A stretch of 64,000 nucleotides of DNA from Winogradskyella haliclonae (GCF_014635865.1 NZ_BMDQ01000001.1:1488001-1552000), one strand, 5' to 3'. Shown: positions 18,684 through 27,550, counted from the stretch's first letter. The notes: a model not told the origin generated them from the sequence alone. Made by a program: numbers and translations.

Positions 18684-20273
18684 TTAATCAAACTCAGAAG
18701 TATAATGAAATTTTATGCTAGGATATTTCTGCTCTGTCATTTGTAGCGTAAACATGGAGTCAGCCAAAAAGACCAATTGATCACTTTTGTCTTTGGCTAA
18801 GAAGCGCTGTTTTACACGTTTAAAATCTTTAAATTCTTCACTTTTTTCATCTTCAGTATCTACCCAGCAAGCTTTGTGTACATTCAGATTTTCGTAGCTG
18901 CATTTTGCACCATACTCATGTTCTAATCGATATTGAATAACTTCATATTGTAACGCACCAACTGTACCGATAACTTTTCGGCCATTAAGGTCCAGAGTAA
19001 ATAATTGCGCAACACCTTCATCCATAAGCTGATCTATACCTTTATAGAGTTGTTTAGACTTCATGGGGTCAGCATTGTTAATATATCTAAAATGTTCCGG
19101 CGAAAAGCTCGGAATCCCTTTGTAATTAAGAATTTCGCCTTCAGTTAAAGTGTCTCCAATTTTAAAGTTTCCAGTATCCTGTAAACCTACAATATCTCCA
19201 GGATAGGAGATGTCAACAATTTCTTTTTTTTCTGCAAAGAACGCATTAGGACTAGAGAATTTTAGTTTTTTGTTATGTCTTACGTGTAAGTATGGTGTGT
19301 TACGTTTAAATTCTCCAGATACAATTTTTATAAACGCAAGCCGATTTCTATGGTTAGGATCCATATTGGCATGTATTTTAAATACAAACCCAGTAAACTT
19401 ATCTTCCTCAGGTTTTACAAGGCGTTCTTCACTTTGTTTTGGCCTAGGTTTTGGTGCAATGTCAACAAAACAATCTAGGAGTTCACGAACTCCGAAATTA
19501 TTTAATGCAGAGCCAAAAAATACAGGTTGTTGGTCTCCATTAAGGTAACTATTCTTATTAAATTCTGGGTAAATACCATTAACTAATTCTATATTGTCAC
19601 GTAAATCATTAGCATGAGATTCACCAACTAGTTTTTCTAATTCGGTTGATGCCAAATCATTGATCTCAACGGTATCTTCAATATCTTTTTTGCTATCTCC
19701 AGTAAACAGATTTACATTCTTTTCCCATATGTTATAAATACCTTTAAAATCGTAACCCATTCCAATTGGGAAGCTCAGAGGACAAACCTTTAAACCTAGC
19801 TTTTGCTCTACTTCATCTAACAAATCAAAAGCATCTTTACCTTCGCGATCTAGTTTGTTTATAAAAACTATCATAGGTATGTTGCGCATACGACAGACCT
19901 CTACCAATTTTTCTGTTTGTTCCTCAACACCTTTTGCAACATCGATAACAACAATAACACTATCTACGGCAGTTAATGTTCTAAAGGTGTCTTCCGCAAA
20001 ATCCTTATGCCCAGGAGTATCTAAGATATTTATCTTAATGCCATTATATTCAAAAGCTAGTACGGAAGTAGCTACAGAGATACCTCTTTGACGCTCAATT
20101 TCCATAAAATCACTTGTAGCGCCTTTTTTTATTTTATTACTTTTTACTGCTCCTGCCTCTTGTATAGCGCCTCCAAATAATAATAATTTTTCTGTAAGTG
20201 TAGTTTTACCCGCGTCAGGGTGAGAGATAATGCCAAACGTACGTCTACGTTCTATTTCAGATAAAAAGCTCAT
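18684..20273 (-). CDS. prfC: peptide chain release factor 3
   Basis: 529-residue translational GTPase that recycles RF1/RF2 after peptide release. G1 is SHPDAGKT (residues 17-24), G3 is DTPGH (85-89), G4 is NKLD (139-142). The long insert and C-terminal domains are those of RF3 rather than EF-G, which would be about 700 residues. The usual start context MSFLSEIERRRTFGIISHPD is preserved. It stands alone, about 135 bases from the YjdI-like gene. Confidence 0.97.
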   Translation of the reverse strand: MSFLSEIERRRTFGIISHPDAGKTTLTEKLLLFGGAIQEAGAVKSNKIKKGATSDFMEIERQRGISVATSVLAFEYNGIKINILDTPGHKDFAEDTFRTLTAVDSVIVVIDVAKGVEEQTEKLVEVCRMRNIPMIVFINKLDREGKDAFDLLDEVEQKLGLKVCPLSFPIGMGYDFKGIYNIWEKNVNLFTGDSKKDIEDTVEINDLASTELEKLVGESHANDLRDNIELVNGIYPEFNKNSYLNGDQQPVFFGSALNNFGVRELLDCFVDIAPKPRPKQSEERLVKPEEDKFTGFVFKIHANMDPNHRNRLAFIKIVSGEFKRNTPYLHVRHNKKLKFSSPNAFFAEKKEIVDISYPGDIVGLQDTGNFKIGDTLTEGEILNYKGIPSFSPEHFRYINNADPMKSKQLYKGIDQLMDEGVAQLFTLDLNGRKVIGTVGALQYEVIQYRLEHEYGAKCSYENLNVHKACWVDTEDEKSEEFKDFKRVKQRFLAKDKSDQLVFLADSMFTLQMTEQKYPSIKFHYTSEFD

Positions 20274-20643
20274 AGGTCATATAAAAAATGGTAGGCAAAA
20301 GTAGTTATTTTATGCGCAATTCCATGTGCTCAATTGAGCTTTCTTCATCAAAAGGTTTGCGTAGTATTGAGTTGTAATTACCGCTGAACAACTTAGTTAT
20401 GTTTTTATCAATTTTAAATCTTGTTATAACAACTATTGACGTCTTGTTTTCTTTTATTAAAAATTGTAGATGATTGATTATATTTAACAAACTTTCTACA
20501 GATGATTATGAAATCCGAAAAATATTTTTCATGAATTATGCTAATAAATATGTTAACAGAATAATAGAAATTAATAATAAATGGGTAATATAATTTATAT
20601 CATTAGATATTATAATATTTTGCTAAGCATTCAAATAAAAAAT
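20274..20643. other. gene-poor gap between prfC and the PorP/SprF gene
   Basis: 370 very AT-rich bases between divergent genes. Apart from the receiver-like fragment on the minus strand I see no coding, no tRNA and no terminator. The divergent promoters must lie here. A TATTTTG stretch near 20616-20622 resembles a -7 box imperfectly. Confidence 0.5.
20305..20505 (-). pseudogene. possible remnant of a response-regulator receiver domain
   Basis: A minus-strand open stretch of about 66 codons with no ATG start (only TTG at 20490). It reads like the second half of a receiver domain: a hydrophobic strand ending in Thr (SIVVITR), a helix, then the beta5 Lys-Pro signature (ILRKPFD) and a terminal helix. 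The phospho-acceptor half is absent upstream because a stop lies at 20506-20508. I read it as a decayed fragment; chance resemblance is possible. Confidence 0.3.
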
Positions 20644-21564
20644 ATGATTGGTAAACCATCAATAATTAACTTAGTTGCAGTTCTTACGCTAGTATCAACA
20701 TTTAGTTATGGACAACAAGACCCTCAGTATACACACTACATGTATAATACTTTGAGTATAAATCCTGCTTATGCAGGGCAAAGAGAAACATTAAGCATAG
20801 TCGGTCTACATAGAACACAGTGGGTAGGTATCGATGGAGCACCACAAACTCAATCTTTAGGGATACACTCTCCTTTACGTAATGAAAGACTAGCAATTGG
20901 TTTAAATGTAGTAAGTGATGCTCTGGGGCCAGCAAGAGAGTCTTTTATAGATGCTAACTTTTCATACACAATACCAATTAATGATAATAGTACAAAACTA
21001 TCTTTTGGGATTAAGACAGGTTGGCATAATATAAGTACGGATTGGAGTAAAGGACAGTTTCAAGATGATGATGTATTATTTAACCAAAATATTAGTCAGA
21101 ATGCATTAATATTAGGAACAGGTTTATATTTAAGTAGTCGTGATTGGTATTTAGGATTTTCCGCTCCAAATTTTATAAGTACAGAGCATTATGATGATTT
21201 TGAAGAGTCACTAGCTACAGAGCGTTTGCACTTTTTTTTTACAGGAGGTTATGTTTTTGATTTGAATAGTAATGTTAAGTTAAAGCCATCTTTTTTGGTT
21301 AAAGCTGTTTCTGGAGCACCCTATATTATTGATTTATCGGCTAATGCATTATTAAATAATGACTTAACAGTAGGTTTGGCATGGCGCTGGGATGATTCTA
21401 TCGCAGCTTTGGCAGGCTTTCAAATTTCTGATGAAATGTACATTGGCTACGGTTATGATTTAACAACTTCTGGTATAAATAACTACAACAGTGGTACGCA
21501 CGAGATAATTTTAAGATTTGAAATTAAGAAGATTAATAAAATTATATCGCCACGCTTTTTCTAA
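20644..21564 (+). CDS. PorP/SprF family type IX secretion outer-membrane protein
   Basis: 306 residues from MIGKPSIINLVAVLTLVSTF, a signal peptide cleaved near SYG/QQDPQ. The mature start QQDPQYTHYMYNTLSINPAYAG is the hallmark of PorP/SprF proteins, followed by a predicted beta-barrel. Family members are needed for secretion or surface attachment of T9SS substrates with type B sorting domains, two of which lie at 57.6-64 kb here. The in-frame start at 20581 would put 21 residues in front of a complete signal peptide, so 20644 is preferred. Confidence 0.9.
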   Translation: MIGKPSIINLVAVLTLVSTFSYGQQDPQYTHYMYNTLSINPAYAGQRETLSIVGLHRTQWVGIDGAPQTQSLGIHSPLRNERLAIGLNVVSDALGPARESFIDANFSYTIPINDNSTKLSFGIKTGWHNISTDWSKGQFQDDDVLFNQNISQNALILGTGLYLSSRDWYLGFSAPNFISTEHYDDFEESLATERLHFFFTGGYVFDLNSNVKLKPSFLVKAVSGAPYIIDLSANALLNNDLTVGLAWRWDDSIAALAGFQISDEMYIGYGYDLTTSGINNYNSGTHEIILRFEIKKINKIISPRFF

Positions 21565-21616
21565 AATGTCGAGATTTATTTATGATATCATTATAAACTT
21601 TCTTAACATTTGATTG

Positions 21617-21624
21617 TAATTTTG
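21617..21624 (+). promoter_or_regulatory. -7 box (TAATTTTG) of the idi-queD-manA operon
   Basis: TAATTTTG fits TAnnTTTG and ends six bases before the idi ATG. If it is used, the mRNA would be nearly leaderless. No good TTTG box is visible upstream. Confidence 0.4.
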
Positions 21625-21629
21625 CTTTT

Positions 21630-22154
21630 ATGAACGAAGAACAAGTCATCTTAGTTAATGAGTTTGATGAGAAAATAGGATTAATGCCTAAATTAGAAGC
21701 TCATGAAAAAGCGGTATTGCATCGTGCTTTTTCAGTTTTTGTGTTTAATAGCAAAAATGAATTAATGTTACAGCAACGCGCATTACACAAATACCATTCG
21801 CCAGGATTATGGACAAATACCTGTTGTAGTCATCAGAGAGATGGTGAGACTAATATTGAAGCTGGCACAAGACGTTTACAAGAAGAAATGGGTTTTGTGA
21901 CATCTCTTGAAGAAACAACATCTTTTATATACAAAGCACCTTTTGATAATGGTTTAACAGAGCATGAGTTAGACCATATTATGATTGGTTATTACCAAGA
22001 TGCTCCAGTTATTAATAGAGATGAAGTAGCAGACTGGAAATGGATGCCTTTAGAAGACGTTAGAGCAGACATAAAAAATAATCCCCAAGAATATACTGCT
22101 TGGTTCAAGATTATATTTGAGAAGTTTTACGAACACATTAATATTATCAAATGA
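21630..22154 (+). CDS. idi: isopentenyl-diphosphate delta-isomerase, type 1
   Basis: 174-residue Nudix-fold enzyme that interconverts IPP and DMAPP in isoprenoid synthesis. The active-site Cys region is TNTCCSHQ (residues 62-69), and the Nudix-like segment runs EAGTRRLQEEMGF. The Glu-rich metal/acid motif is TEHELDH. Length matches type 1 enzymes. The stop overlaps the queD start by four bases, so the two are cotranscribed. Confidence 0.96.
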   Translation: MNEEQVILVNEFDEKIGLMPKLEAHEKAVLHRAFSVFVFNSKNELMLQQRALHKYHSPGLWTNTCCSHQRDGETNIEAGTRRLQEEMGFVTSLEETTSFIYKAPFDNGLTEHELDHIMIGYYQDAPVINRDEVADWKWMPLEDVRADIKNNPQEYTAWFKIIFEKFYEHINIIK

Positions 22155-22561
22155 GAGTAACCGTATGCAGAAGAGCACATTTTAATGCTGCTCATCGTTT
22201 GTATCGAAAAGATTGGAGTTTTGAAAAAAACGATGCTATTTTTGGCAAATGCAATAACCCTAATTTTCATGGTCATAATTATGAGTTAATCGCTAGTGTA
22301 ACTGGAGAGATAGATCCAGAAACGGGCTATGTTATTGATGTAAAAATTCTAAAGGATATTATTAAGTCCGAGGTAGAAGATGCTTTTGATCATAAAAACT
22401 TAAACCTTGAGGTTCCAGAATTTCAGGACTTAAATCCCACAGCAGAAAACATTGTCGTAGTTATTTACAACAAATTAAAGGCTAAATTAGATGCTAAATT
22501 TGATTTAGAAGTTACACTTTACGAAACTCCTCGTAACTTTGTAAAATATTCAGGCCTGTAA
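22151..22561 (+). CDS. queD: 6-carboxytetrahydropterin synthase / 6-pyruvoyltetrahydropterin synthase family
   Basis: 136 residues of the PTPS/QueD T-fold family. Zinc ligands are H15 (FNAAHRL), H40 and H42 (NFHGHNYE), and the catalytic Cys is C34 in FGKCNNPN. The downstream Asp/His pair lies in EDAFDHKNLN and the terminal Glu in LYETPRN. QueD makes 6-carboxytetrahydropterin for queuosine and 7-deazapurines. The KCNNPN context also resembles eukaryotic PTPS, so the symbol is slightly uncertain. It overlaps idi and abuts manA. Confidence 0.85.
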   Translation: MRVTVCRRAHFNAAHRLYRKDWSFEKNDAIFGKCNNPNFHGHNYELIASVTGEIDPETGYVIDVKILKDIIKSEVEDAFDHKNLNLEVPEFQDLNPTAENIVVVIYNKLKAKLDAKFDLEVTLYETPRNFVKYSGL

Positions 22562-23533
22562 ATGCAAAAACCATTATATCCATTAAAGTTCAATCCCATT
22601 TTAAAAGATAAAATTTGGGGAGGAGAAAAGCTTTCAAAATACCTTAACAAAGTTTCGACTTCTAATCAAGTCGGAGAGAGTTGGGAGATAAGTGATGTAG
22701 AAGGCGATACGTCTGTTGTAATTAATGGCGAATTAAAAGGACAATCTTTAAAAAATCTTTTAAAAGATTACCATTCCGATTTAGTAGGAGAAAAGAATTA
22801 CGAGCAATTTGGTGATAAGTTTCCGTTGCTTATAAAGTTTATTGACGCTAAGCAAGATTTAAGTATTCAGTTGCATCCTAATGACAAATTAGCGGCTGAA
22901 CGCCACAACTCATTTGGTAAAACCGAAATGTGGCATGTGATGCAAGCCGATGAAGATTCAAATCTTATTGTAGGTTTTAATCAGAAAGTGACACCAGAAA
23001 AATACCTTCAGCATCTAGAAAATAAAACCCTTACTGAGATACTAAATTTTGATAAGGTAGAAAAAGGAGATACCTATTTTATAGAAGTAGGTCGTGTGCA
23101 CGCTATTGGAGCAGGAGTGATGTTGGCTGAAATCCAGCAAACCAGTGATATCACATACCGTGTTTACGATTGGGACCGCGTAGATGATCAAGGCAATGCG
23201 CGCGAGTTGCACAATGATTTGGCGATTGATGCTATAGACTTTAATATGAAAGACGATTTTAGAATGGCGTATAGCAAAACCAAAAATCAGTCTAACAAAA
23301 TGGTTAGTTGTCAATACTTCACTACAAATTATATACAAATTGATTCAGAGTTAGAAAAAAAAAATAGTTATGATTCTTTTATCATATACATCTGCGTAGA
23401 TGGTAAGGTAGAAGTAAATACTGTAAATGGTTCTGAAACTATCCACAAAGGCGAAACATTGTTGCTGCCTGCAGCAATAAAGAATTATACGCTAAAAGCT
23501 CATCAAGCACAGCTATTAGAGGTGTACGTTTAA
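22562..23533 (+). CDS. manA: mannose-6-phosphate isomerase, class I
   Basis: 323-residue cupin metalloenzyme that interconverts mannose-6-phosphate and fructose-6-phosphate. It opens with the family pattern PLKFNPILKDKIWGGEKLS. The zinc-binding QLHPND and the later IEVGRVHAIGAG are present. This is the short Bacillus-like form. It starts immediately after the queD stop, so idi-queD-manA is one operon. Confidence 0.95.
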   Translation: MQKPLYPLKFNPILKDKIWGGEKLSKYLNKVSTSNQVGESWEISDVEGDTSVVINGELKGQSLKNLLKDYHSDLVGEKNYEQFGDKFPLLIKFIDAKQDLSIQLHPNDKLAAERHNSFGKTEMWHVMQADEDSNLIVGFNQKVTPEKYLQHLENKTLTEILNFDKVEKGDTYFIEVGRVHAIGAGVMLAEIQQTSDITYRVYDWDRVDDQGNARELHNDLAIDAIDFNMKDDFRMAYSKTKNQSNKMVSCQYFTTNYIQIDSELEKKNSYDSFIIYICVDGKVEVNTVNGSETIHKGETLLLPAAIKNYTLKAHQAQLLEVYV

Positions 23534-23578
23534 GCCTATCTTATTTCAAAAAAATCACTATAGATTAAAGGGATTTAT

Positions 23579-23586
23579 TACTTTTG
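23579..23586 (+). promoter_or_regulatory. -7 box (TACTTTTG) before the small conserved protein gene
   Basis: TACTTTTG matches TAnnTTTG and lies 18 bases before the ATG. No TTTG box is evident upstream. Confidence 0.4.
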
Positions 23587-23604
23587 TCCCATAAATAAAT
23601 TATC

Positions 23605-23874
23605 ATGGCAAATAAAAGAGATTTAAAGAAAGACATAAACTACGTTTTAGGCGATATTATTGAGGCAGTTTATGTTTGGGAGCTGGCAAATGCTGAAAAA
23701 CCAACAAAAGAAAGTGATGCAATTATCGATGAAGCTATAGCTACTTTTGACGAGTTAATTACTAAAGTTAATGACCGTAGTGCGGAAAACAAAAAGGCAC
23801 ACTTCAAAGCAATTAATACAGAGCTTGAAGAGAAAGGTAGAGCATTAATCGAAAAAATTAATAAATTAAAATAA
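23605..23874 (+). CDS. small conserved hypothetical protein
   Basis: 89 residues, highly charged and predicted all-helical: MANKRDLKKDINYVLGDIIE at the start and a Lys-rich helical end. No signal peptide or membrane span. I recognise no domain. Similar short acidic/basic helical proteins are common in flavobacteria, so it looks real (good codon use, -7 box upstream), but its role is unknown. The tRNA-Thr promoter follows at once. Confidence 0.75.
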   Translation: MANKRDLKKDINYVLGDIIEAVYVWELANAEKPTKESDAIIDEAIATFDELITKVNDRSAENKKAHFKAINTELEEKGRALIEKINKLK

Positions 23875-23880
23875 AATTGA

Positions 23881-23911
23881 TTTGCAGATTTAAATTTCTA
23901 ATTTAAATTTG
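23881..23911 (+). promoter_or_regulatory. promoter of the second tRNA-Thr
   Basis: TTTG (23881-23884), a 19-base spacer, then TAAATTTG (23904-23911). The tRNA begins 13 bases later. Confidence 0.75.
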
Positions 23912-23923
23912 CGCTCTGTTTTT

Positions 23924-23997
23924 GCCGATGTAGCTCAGCTGGCTAGAGCAGCTGATTTGTAATCAGCAGGTCGTGGGTTCGAGTCCCTCCATCGGCT
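23924..23997 (+). tRNA. tRNA-Thr (anticodon TGT), second copy
   Basis: All 74 bases are identical to the tRNA at 4557-4630; the flanks differ. It has its own promoter and terminator. CCA is not encoded. Confidence 0.97.
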
Positions 23998-24006
23998 CTA
24001 AAGTTG

Positions 24007-24039
24007 AAAGTCTAACAAATTTATGTTAGGCTTTTTTTA
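24007..24039 (+). terminator. terminator of the second tRNA-Thr
   Basis: AGTCTAACA (24009-24017) pairs, with one G-U, with TGTTAGGCT (24024-24032), followed by a T tract to 24039. Confidence 0.85.
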
Positions 24040-24081
24040 TAGAACTTGGAGTCTCGTTTAATGTGAGGATAAATAGACATT

Positions 24082-24807
24082 TTATTTAAGACTATCCTGA
24101 GCTTTTCTGTAATCCTTAAGTACACTCCCTAAAGTCTTACCATAGTAGGATTGCTTTATGTTATCAGTGAGATTGTTATAAATACTATCAAGGTACTTTA
24201 CACTTGTATTAGGTATTTCGTATAGTGCTAAATATGGTGCTACTTCACTGTCTTTATTATTTAATGCAAAGTTTATTGTCGATGCGTATTTAAGTTTTAA
24301 AAGACGCTGAGAACGCTTTACCAAAGAATCCGATGCAATGGTGTCATTTCGCTTCATAGCCTCAAAATTAGCCTCTATAAGATCAAGATTGTTGTCTTTA
24401 AAGTCAGACATTAATTTTAAATAATCTTCTAATAGGGCTTGTTGTTTTGAGCCTGTGATTTTAGAATCTGTATTAAAGTTTTTTAATGTTGTATTTATTT
24501 CTGTAAAACCTTTATCTGCAAAAAATGGAATAAAATAATCTTGACCATCATTTTTGTCTAATTTTAAGTAAAGCAATATAGGTTCTTCAATAGTTGTTTG
24601 TAGTGTAAAGTTTGGTTCGCCTTTAATAGACACAGAGTCCAAATCTATTATGGTAGAATCACCATCTTTTTGAAGATATACAACACCCTTTTTAAGGTCT
24701 TTTATGGAGCCTGTTAAAGTAAAGTTTGCTTCGCTGTCTTTTCCACCACATGAAAACAATAAAGATGTAATTGCAATAGTATATAGTAGATTCTGAAATT
24801 TGGTCAT
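24082..24807 (-). CDS. DUF4369 domain lipoprotein
   Basis: 241 residues. A lipoprotein signal ends in LLFSCGG, so the Cys is probably lipidated. The next ~100 residues (ANFTLTGSIKDLKKGVVYLQ onward) are a DUF4369 domain, which in Bacteroidota usually precedes a thioredoxin-like TlpA/ResA domain. The thioredoxin half, and any CxxC, is missing; the C-terminal ~120 residues are helical and end cleanly. Envelope location is inferred; function unknown. It lies 52 bases downstream of the DUF819 transporter on the same strand and may share its transcript. Confidence 0.85.
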   Translation of the reverse strand: MTKFQNLLYTIAITSLLFSCGGKDSEANFTLTGSIKDLKKGVVYLQKDGDSTIIDLDSVSIKGEPNFTLQTTIEEPILLYLKLDKNDGQDYFIPFFADKGFTEINTTLKNFNTDSKITGSKQQALLEDYLKLMSDFKDNNLDLIEANFEAMKRNDTIASDSLVKRSQRLLKLKYASTINFALNNKDSEVAPYLALYEIPNTSVKYLDSIYNNLTDNIKQSYYGKTLGSVLKDYRKAQDSLK

Positions 24808-24859
24808 GTCTTCGTTTTAATTTGTGCTCGGCAAATATCTAATATTCATTTTACAAATG

Positions 24860-26170
24860 CTAACCACCAGCGGCTATTTGCATTAAAATTGTACAACCAA
24901 TAGCAGCAATGGTTCCTACGGCATAACCAAACACTGCTAAAAGAACACCAACGGTAGCTAAGGATGGATGAAAAGCCGATGCCACAATAGGTGCAGAGGC
25001 TGCACCACCGACATTGGCTTGACTGCCTACCGCTAAGAAAAAGTAAGGTGCTTTAATAAGTTTTGCAACTCCAATAAGTAACAGCGCATGTATGGACATC
25101 CATACGATACCAATAAGTATGAGTCCTGCGTTATCAAAAATTAAGCTTAAATCCATTTTCATACCAATAGTAGCCACAAGGATGTAAATAAATACGCTAC
25201 CAAATTTACTAGCGCCAGCACCTTCGTAATTTTTGGCTTTTGTGTATGATAAACCTATGGCTATTAGTGTAGCAACACTAATCATCCAAAAGAATTTTGA
25301 CCCTAAAAATGTAAATATATTTCTTGTTGTTGGGTTTTCTATTTTACCCACAAGCGTATCAAAATACGGCGCTAAATAATCTGAAGATAAATGCGCAATG
25401 CTCACAGCTCCAAATGCTAGAGCTGCTATAATCATAATGTCTGTTAATGATGGATTCCGTTTTACACTCTCAGAAAAACTAGACACTTTTTCCTTTAATT
25501 CTTCAATAGAAGATGTGTCTGCTTTTAGCCATTTATTGATTCGGTTTCGTTTTCCAATACCTATTAAAATGATAGCCATCCAAATATTGGCAACAACAAT
25601 ATCTACAAATACCATGGCGCCATAAGATTTTGGATTGTATTGGTATATTTCTAGCATTGCAGTTTGGTTAGCACCACCACCAATCCAACTTCCTGCTAGT
25701 GTAGATAGGCCACGCCATACGGCATCAACACCTATGCCTCCAACAGTTTCAGGAGAAAAAGTTGCAATCAACAATATAGCTATTGGTCCACCAATAATGA
25801 TACCTATAGTTCCTGTAAAAAACATGACTAAAGCTTTCCATCCTAAATTAAAAACAGCTTTTAGGTCTATACTCAAGGTCATTAAAACAAGAGCTGCTGG
25901 TAACAAGTATCTACTGGCCATATAATAGAGACTTGAACTTTCTTTTATGGTTTCTCCTGTTGCGGAAGTAGTTTCCCAATCTGGAGCAATTAAGCCTGTT
26001 GTGGTTAATACAGCAGGAACCATGTATGCCATAAATAAGCCTGGAACAATTTTATAAAATTTGCTCCAAAATCCTGTTTTTATTGATTCTGTGTAAAAAA
26101 CAAAACCTAATGATAGCATTAGGAGTCCAAAAGCAATAGCGTCGTTAGTAATTAAAGGTGTATTTTCCAT
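24860..26170 (-). CDS. DUF819 family membrane protein (putative transporter)
   Basis: 436 residues with about 11-12 hydrophobic segments and the DUF819/YjcL pattern: LLPAALVLMTLSIDLKAVFN, then WIGGGANQTAM, then a late GSQANVGGAASAPIVASAF. The two Gly/Asn/Ala-rich re-entrant-like stretches suggest an inverted-repeat transporter related to Na-dependent or CPA-type carriers. Substrate unknown. Inner membrane. Confidence 0.88.
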   Translation of the reverse strand: MENTPLITNDAIAFGLLMLSLGFVFYTESIKTGFWSKFYKIVPGLFMAYMVPAVLTTTGLIAPDWETTSATGETIKESSSLYYMASRYLLPAALVLMTLSIDLKAVFNLGWKALVMFFTGTIGIIIGGPIAILLIATFSPETVGGIGVDAVWRGLSTLAGSWIGGGANQTAMLEIYQYNPKSYGAMVFVDIVVANIWMAIILIGIGKRNRINKWLKADTSSIEELKEKVSSFSESVKRNPSLTDIMIIAALAFGAVSIAHLSSDYLAPYFDTLVGKIENPTTRNIFTFLGSKFFWMISVATLIAIGLSYTKAKNYEGAGASKFGSVFIYILVATIGMKMDLSLIFDNAGLILIGIVWMSIHALLLIGVAKLIKAPYFFLAVGSQANVGGAASAPIVASAFHPSLATVGVLLAVFGYAVGTIAAIGCTILMQIAAGG

Positions 26171-26212
26171 TTAATAGTTAGTTTGTTTTGCAAAATACAA
26201 AAATAGAAACAT

Positions 26213-26236
26213 AAAAAAAGTGACTGTAAAGTCACT
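26213..26236 (-). terminator. terminator of the SPFH operon
   Basis: Read on the minus strand: AGTGACT, a TTAC loop, AGTCACT, then seven T. The stop codon of the last gene (26232-26234) lies inside the 5' arm. Confidence 0.85.
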
Positions 26237-26399
26237 CTTTGCTTTTTTGTTTGGGTTGACGTTTGTGTTCCTTGAGGTATTGCATGAGCATCCATTCTAT
26301 TTGACCATTGGTACTACGGAACTCGTCCGCAGCCCATTTTTCAATAGCCTTAAGCATGTCTTCATTAATCCGTAATGCAAATGCCTTTTTCTTTGCCAT
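26232..26399 (-). CDS. Arc-like ribbon-helix-helix DNA-binding protein
   Basis: 55 residues starting MAKKKAFALRINEDMLKAIE. A short beta-strand (AFALRI) is followed by two helices (EDMLKAIEKWAADEF and TNGQIEWMLMQYLKEH), the ribbon-helix-helix layout of Arc/MetJ/CopG proteins. A basic tail ends the protein. Such proteins bind short tandem DNA repeats as dimers. It is the last gene of a tight six-gene operon, three bases after DUF1648, and may autoregulate it; a phased GATAT repeat lies upstream of the first gene. No toxin-like partner is obvious. Confidence 0.85.
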   Translation of the reverse strand: MAKKKAFALRINEDMLKAIEKWAADEFRSTNGQIEWMLMQYLKEHKRQPKQKSKE

Positions 26400-26402
26400 G
26401 AT

Positions 26403-26903
26403 TTATTTATTCTTTTTTTGATATATAATTATTACGACTACCAGTAGTAAACATGCACCAACAACTATAAATGGAAACCCAACTCCTAAACTTGAAGCGT
26501 TCTGTTGCGCTCCAACTATGATTTTGTAACTAATATATGCAAACAATAAAGTGCATAAAAAATTAACGATACGTAAAACCCTAGTGCTAAAACGGTATTG
26601 TTTTAAAGCATTTTCTTTAGTAATATTTACTGTGTAATTATGCAAGTGCGGAAATCTACTAAGTGCTAGCATACCTAAATACATTACTGTAGCGAGGCTT
26701 GGTAAAAACCAAAGAAATAACTTTTTGCTATAGCCATCAGGTTCTCCTGATGCATTGAAATGCGATGGAATACTATCTGGTAGGTTTCCATATTCAATAA
26801 TAACATGGCACCACATCAAGATTAAAATTGCAATACTTGCTAGCTCTATAACAATATCTAATGTTTCAAAAGGAACTTTTATTTTTGGTCTATCGTTTTT
26901 CAC
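26403..26903 (-). CDS. DUF1648 domain membrane protein
   Basis: 166 residues with four hydrophobic segments. Between the first two is the DUF1648 signature: YGNLPDSIPSHFNASGEPDGY, split here as NLPDSIPSHFNASGEPDG. DUF1648 occurs in SdpI-type immunity proteins and other small membrane proteins. The start is GTG at 26903, three bases after the DUF4177 stop. Inner membrane; function unknown. Confidence 0.85.
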   Translation of the reverse strand: MKNDRPKIKVPFETLDIVIELASIAILILMWCHVIIEYGNLPDSIPSHFNASGEPDGYSKKLFLWFLPSLATVMYLGMLALSRFPHLHNYTVNITKENALKQYRFSTRVLRIVNFLCTLLFAYISYKIIVGAQQNASSLGVGFPFIVVGACLLLVVVIIIYQKKNK

Positions 26904-26906
26904 GTC

Positions 26907-27065
26907 TTATCTGTTTTTATCTCGCTCTAGAATCACCATTGCTGAGTTTGGTACAATATGTTTTACTTCCCAGCCTTCTCTTGCATATTGATTCAATATA
27001 TCTTCATATTTCTGTATTCTGTTTTTTAATCCAAGTTTTGGATGTACAACTTTATATTCTTTCAT
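26907..27065 (-). CDS. DUF4177-like small protein
   Basis: 52 residues starting MKEYKVVHPKLGLKNRIQKY and containing YAREGWEVKHIVP then MVILER. The pattern of a strand, a helix, then EGWE and two strands is that of DUF4177 and similar small alpha/beta proteins. No membrane span. It sits with gaps of two and three bases between its neighbours in the SPFH operon, which argues that it is translated. Confidence 0.75.
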   Translation of the reverse strand: MKEYKVVHPKLGLKNRIQKYEDILNQYAREGWEVKHIVPNSAMVILERDKNR

Positions 27066-27067
27066 TT

Positions 27068-27550
27068 TTAAATGTATTTTATAATAACTCTTGAGTTTCG
27101 TTTTTTGATGGCTTCTATAAGAGGTTCTATCTGATTTTCAAGCTTTCTAAAGCTCATTTTTTTCTCTCGTTTCTTATTTGTTATAAGAGTTAACTCGTGC
27201 TCAAAATCATCTTCACTATCAACTTCAATACTTGTAATATCTACTATTTCTATATGGTTTTGCCATTGATGTCTAAATATTAAATAAATAATAATGTAGA
27301 CAACAAATAGTAAACCGAGCCCTTGTATGCCAATAGAAATGTAATCTGCTATTTTTTCAGAAAAACCATTGATTAACTTTCTGATAATGTTACCGGTCAA
27401 AACCACTCCAATAACGATGAGCCATCCGTTACTTTTGCTGAATAATTCATTTTTTATTCGCTTGCCTTTTTTATCAATGATGTTGATTTGATTATTAGAT
27501 ATTTCCAGATATCTATCCACCAATACAAAACGCTCTTTAGACTTCGTCAT
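27068..27550 (-). CDS. two-helix membrane protein of unknown function (SPFH operon)
   Basis: 160 residues from MTKSKERFVLVDRYLEISNN. An N-terminal cytosolic part of about 45 residues is followed by two transmembrane segments (around WLIVIGVVLTGNIIRKL and ISIGIQGLGLLFVVYIIIYL). A charged C-terminal domain of about 55 residues follows (IEIVDITSIEVDSEDDFEHE, then MSFRKLENQIEPLIEAIKKR). The layout resembles small bacterial PH-like membrane proteins, but I assign no family. The ATG at 27550 overlaps the upstream gene by 14 bases; the in-frame start at 27589 would overlap it by 53. Confidence 0.8.
   Translation of the reverse strand: MTKSKERFVLVDRYLEISNNQINIIDKKGKRIKNELFSKSNGWLIVIGVVLTGNIIRKLINGFSEKIADYISIGIQGLGLLFVVYIIIYLIFRHQWQNHIEIVDITSIEVDSEDDFEHELTLITNKKREKKMSFRKLENQIEPLIEAIKKRNSRVIIKYI

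Noticed and set aside
4557..23997. Identical tRNA-Thr copies as boundaries of an integrated element, with the recombinase at 3234 as integrase
   Set aside because: The interval contains rpoB, rpoC, tuf and other core genes, both tRNAs are complete with own promoters, and the recombinase looks like housekeeping Xer.
25398..25925. Plus-strand frames opposite the DUF819 gene
   Set aside because: Antisense shadows of a membrane-protein gene with no independent signals.
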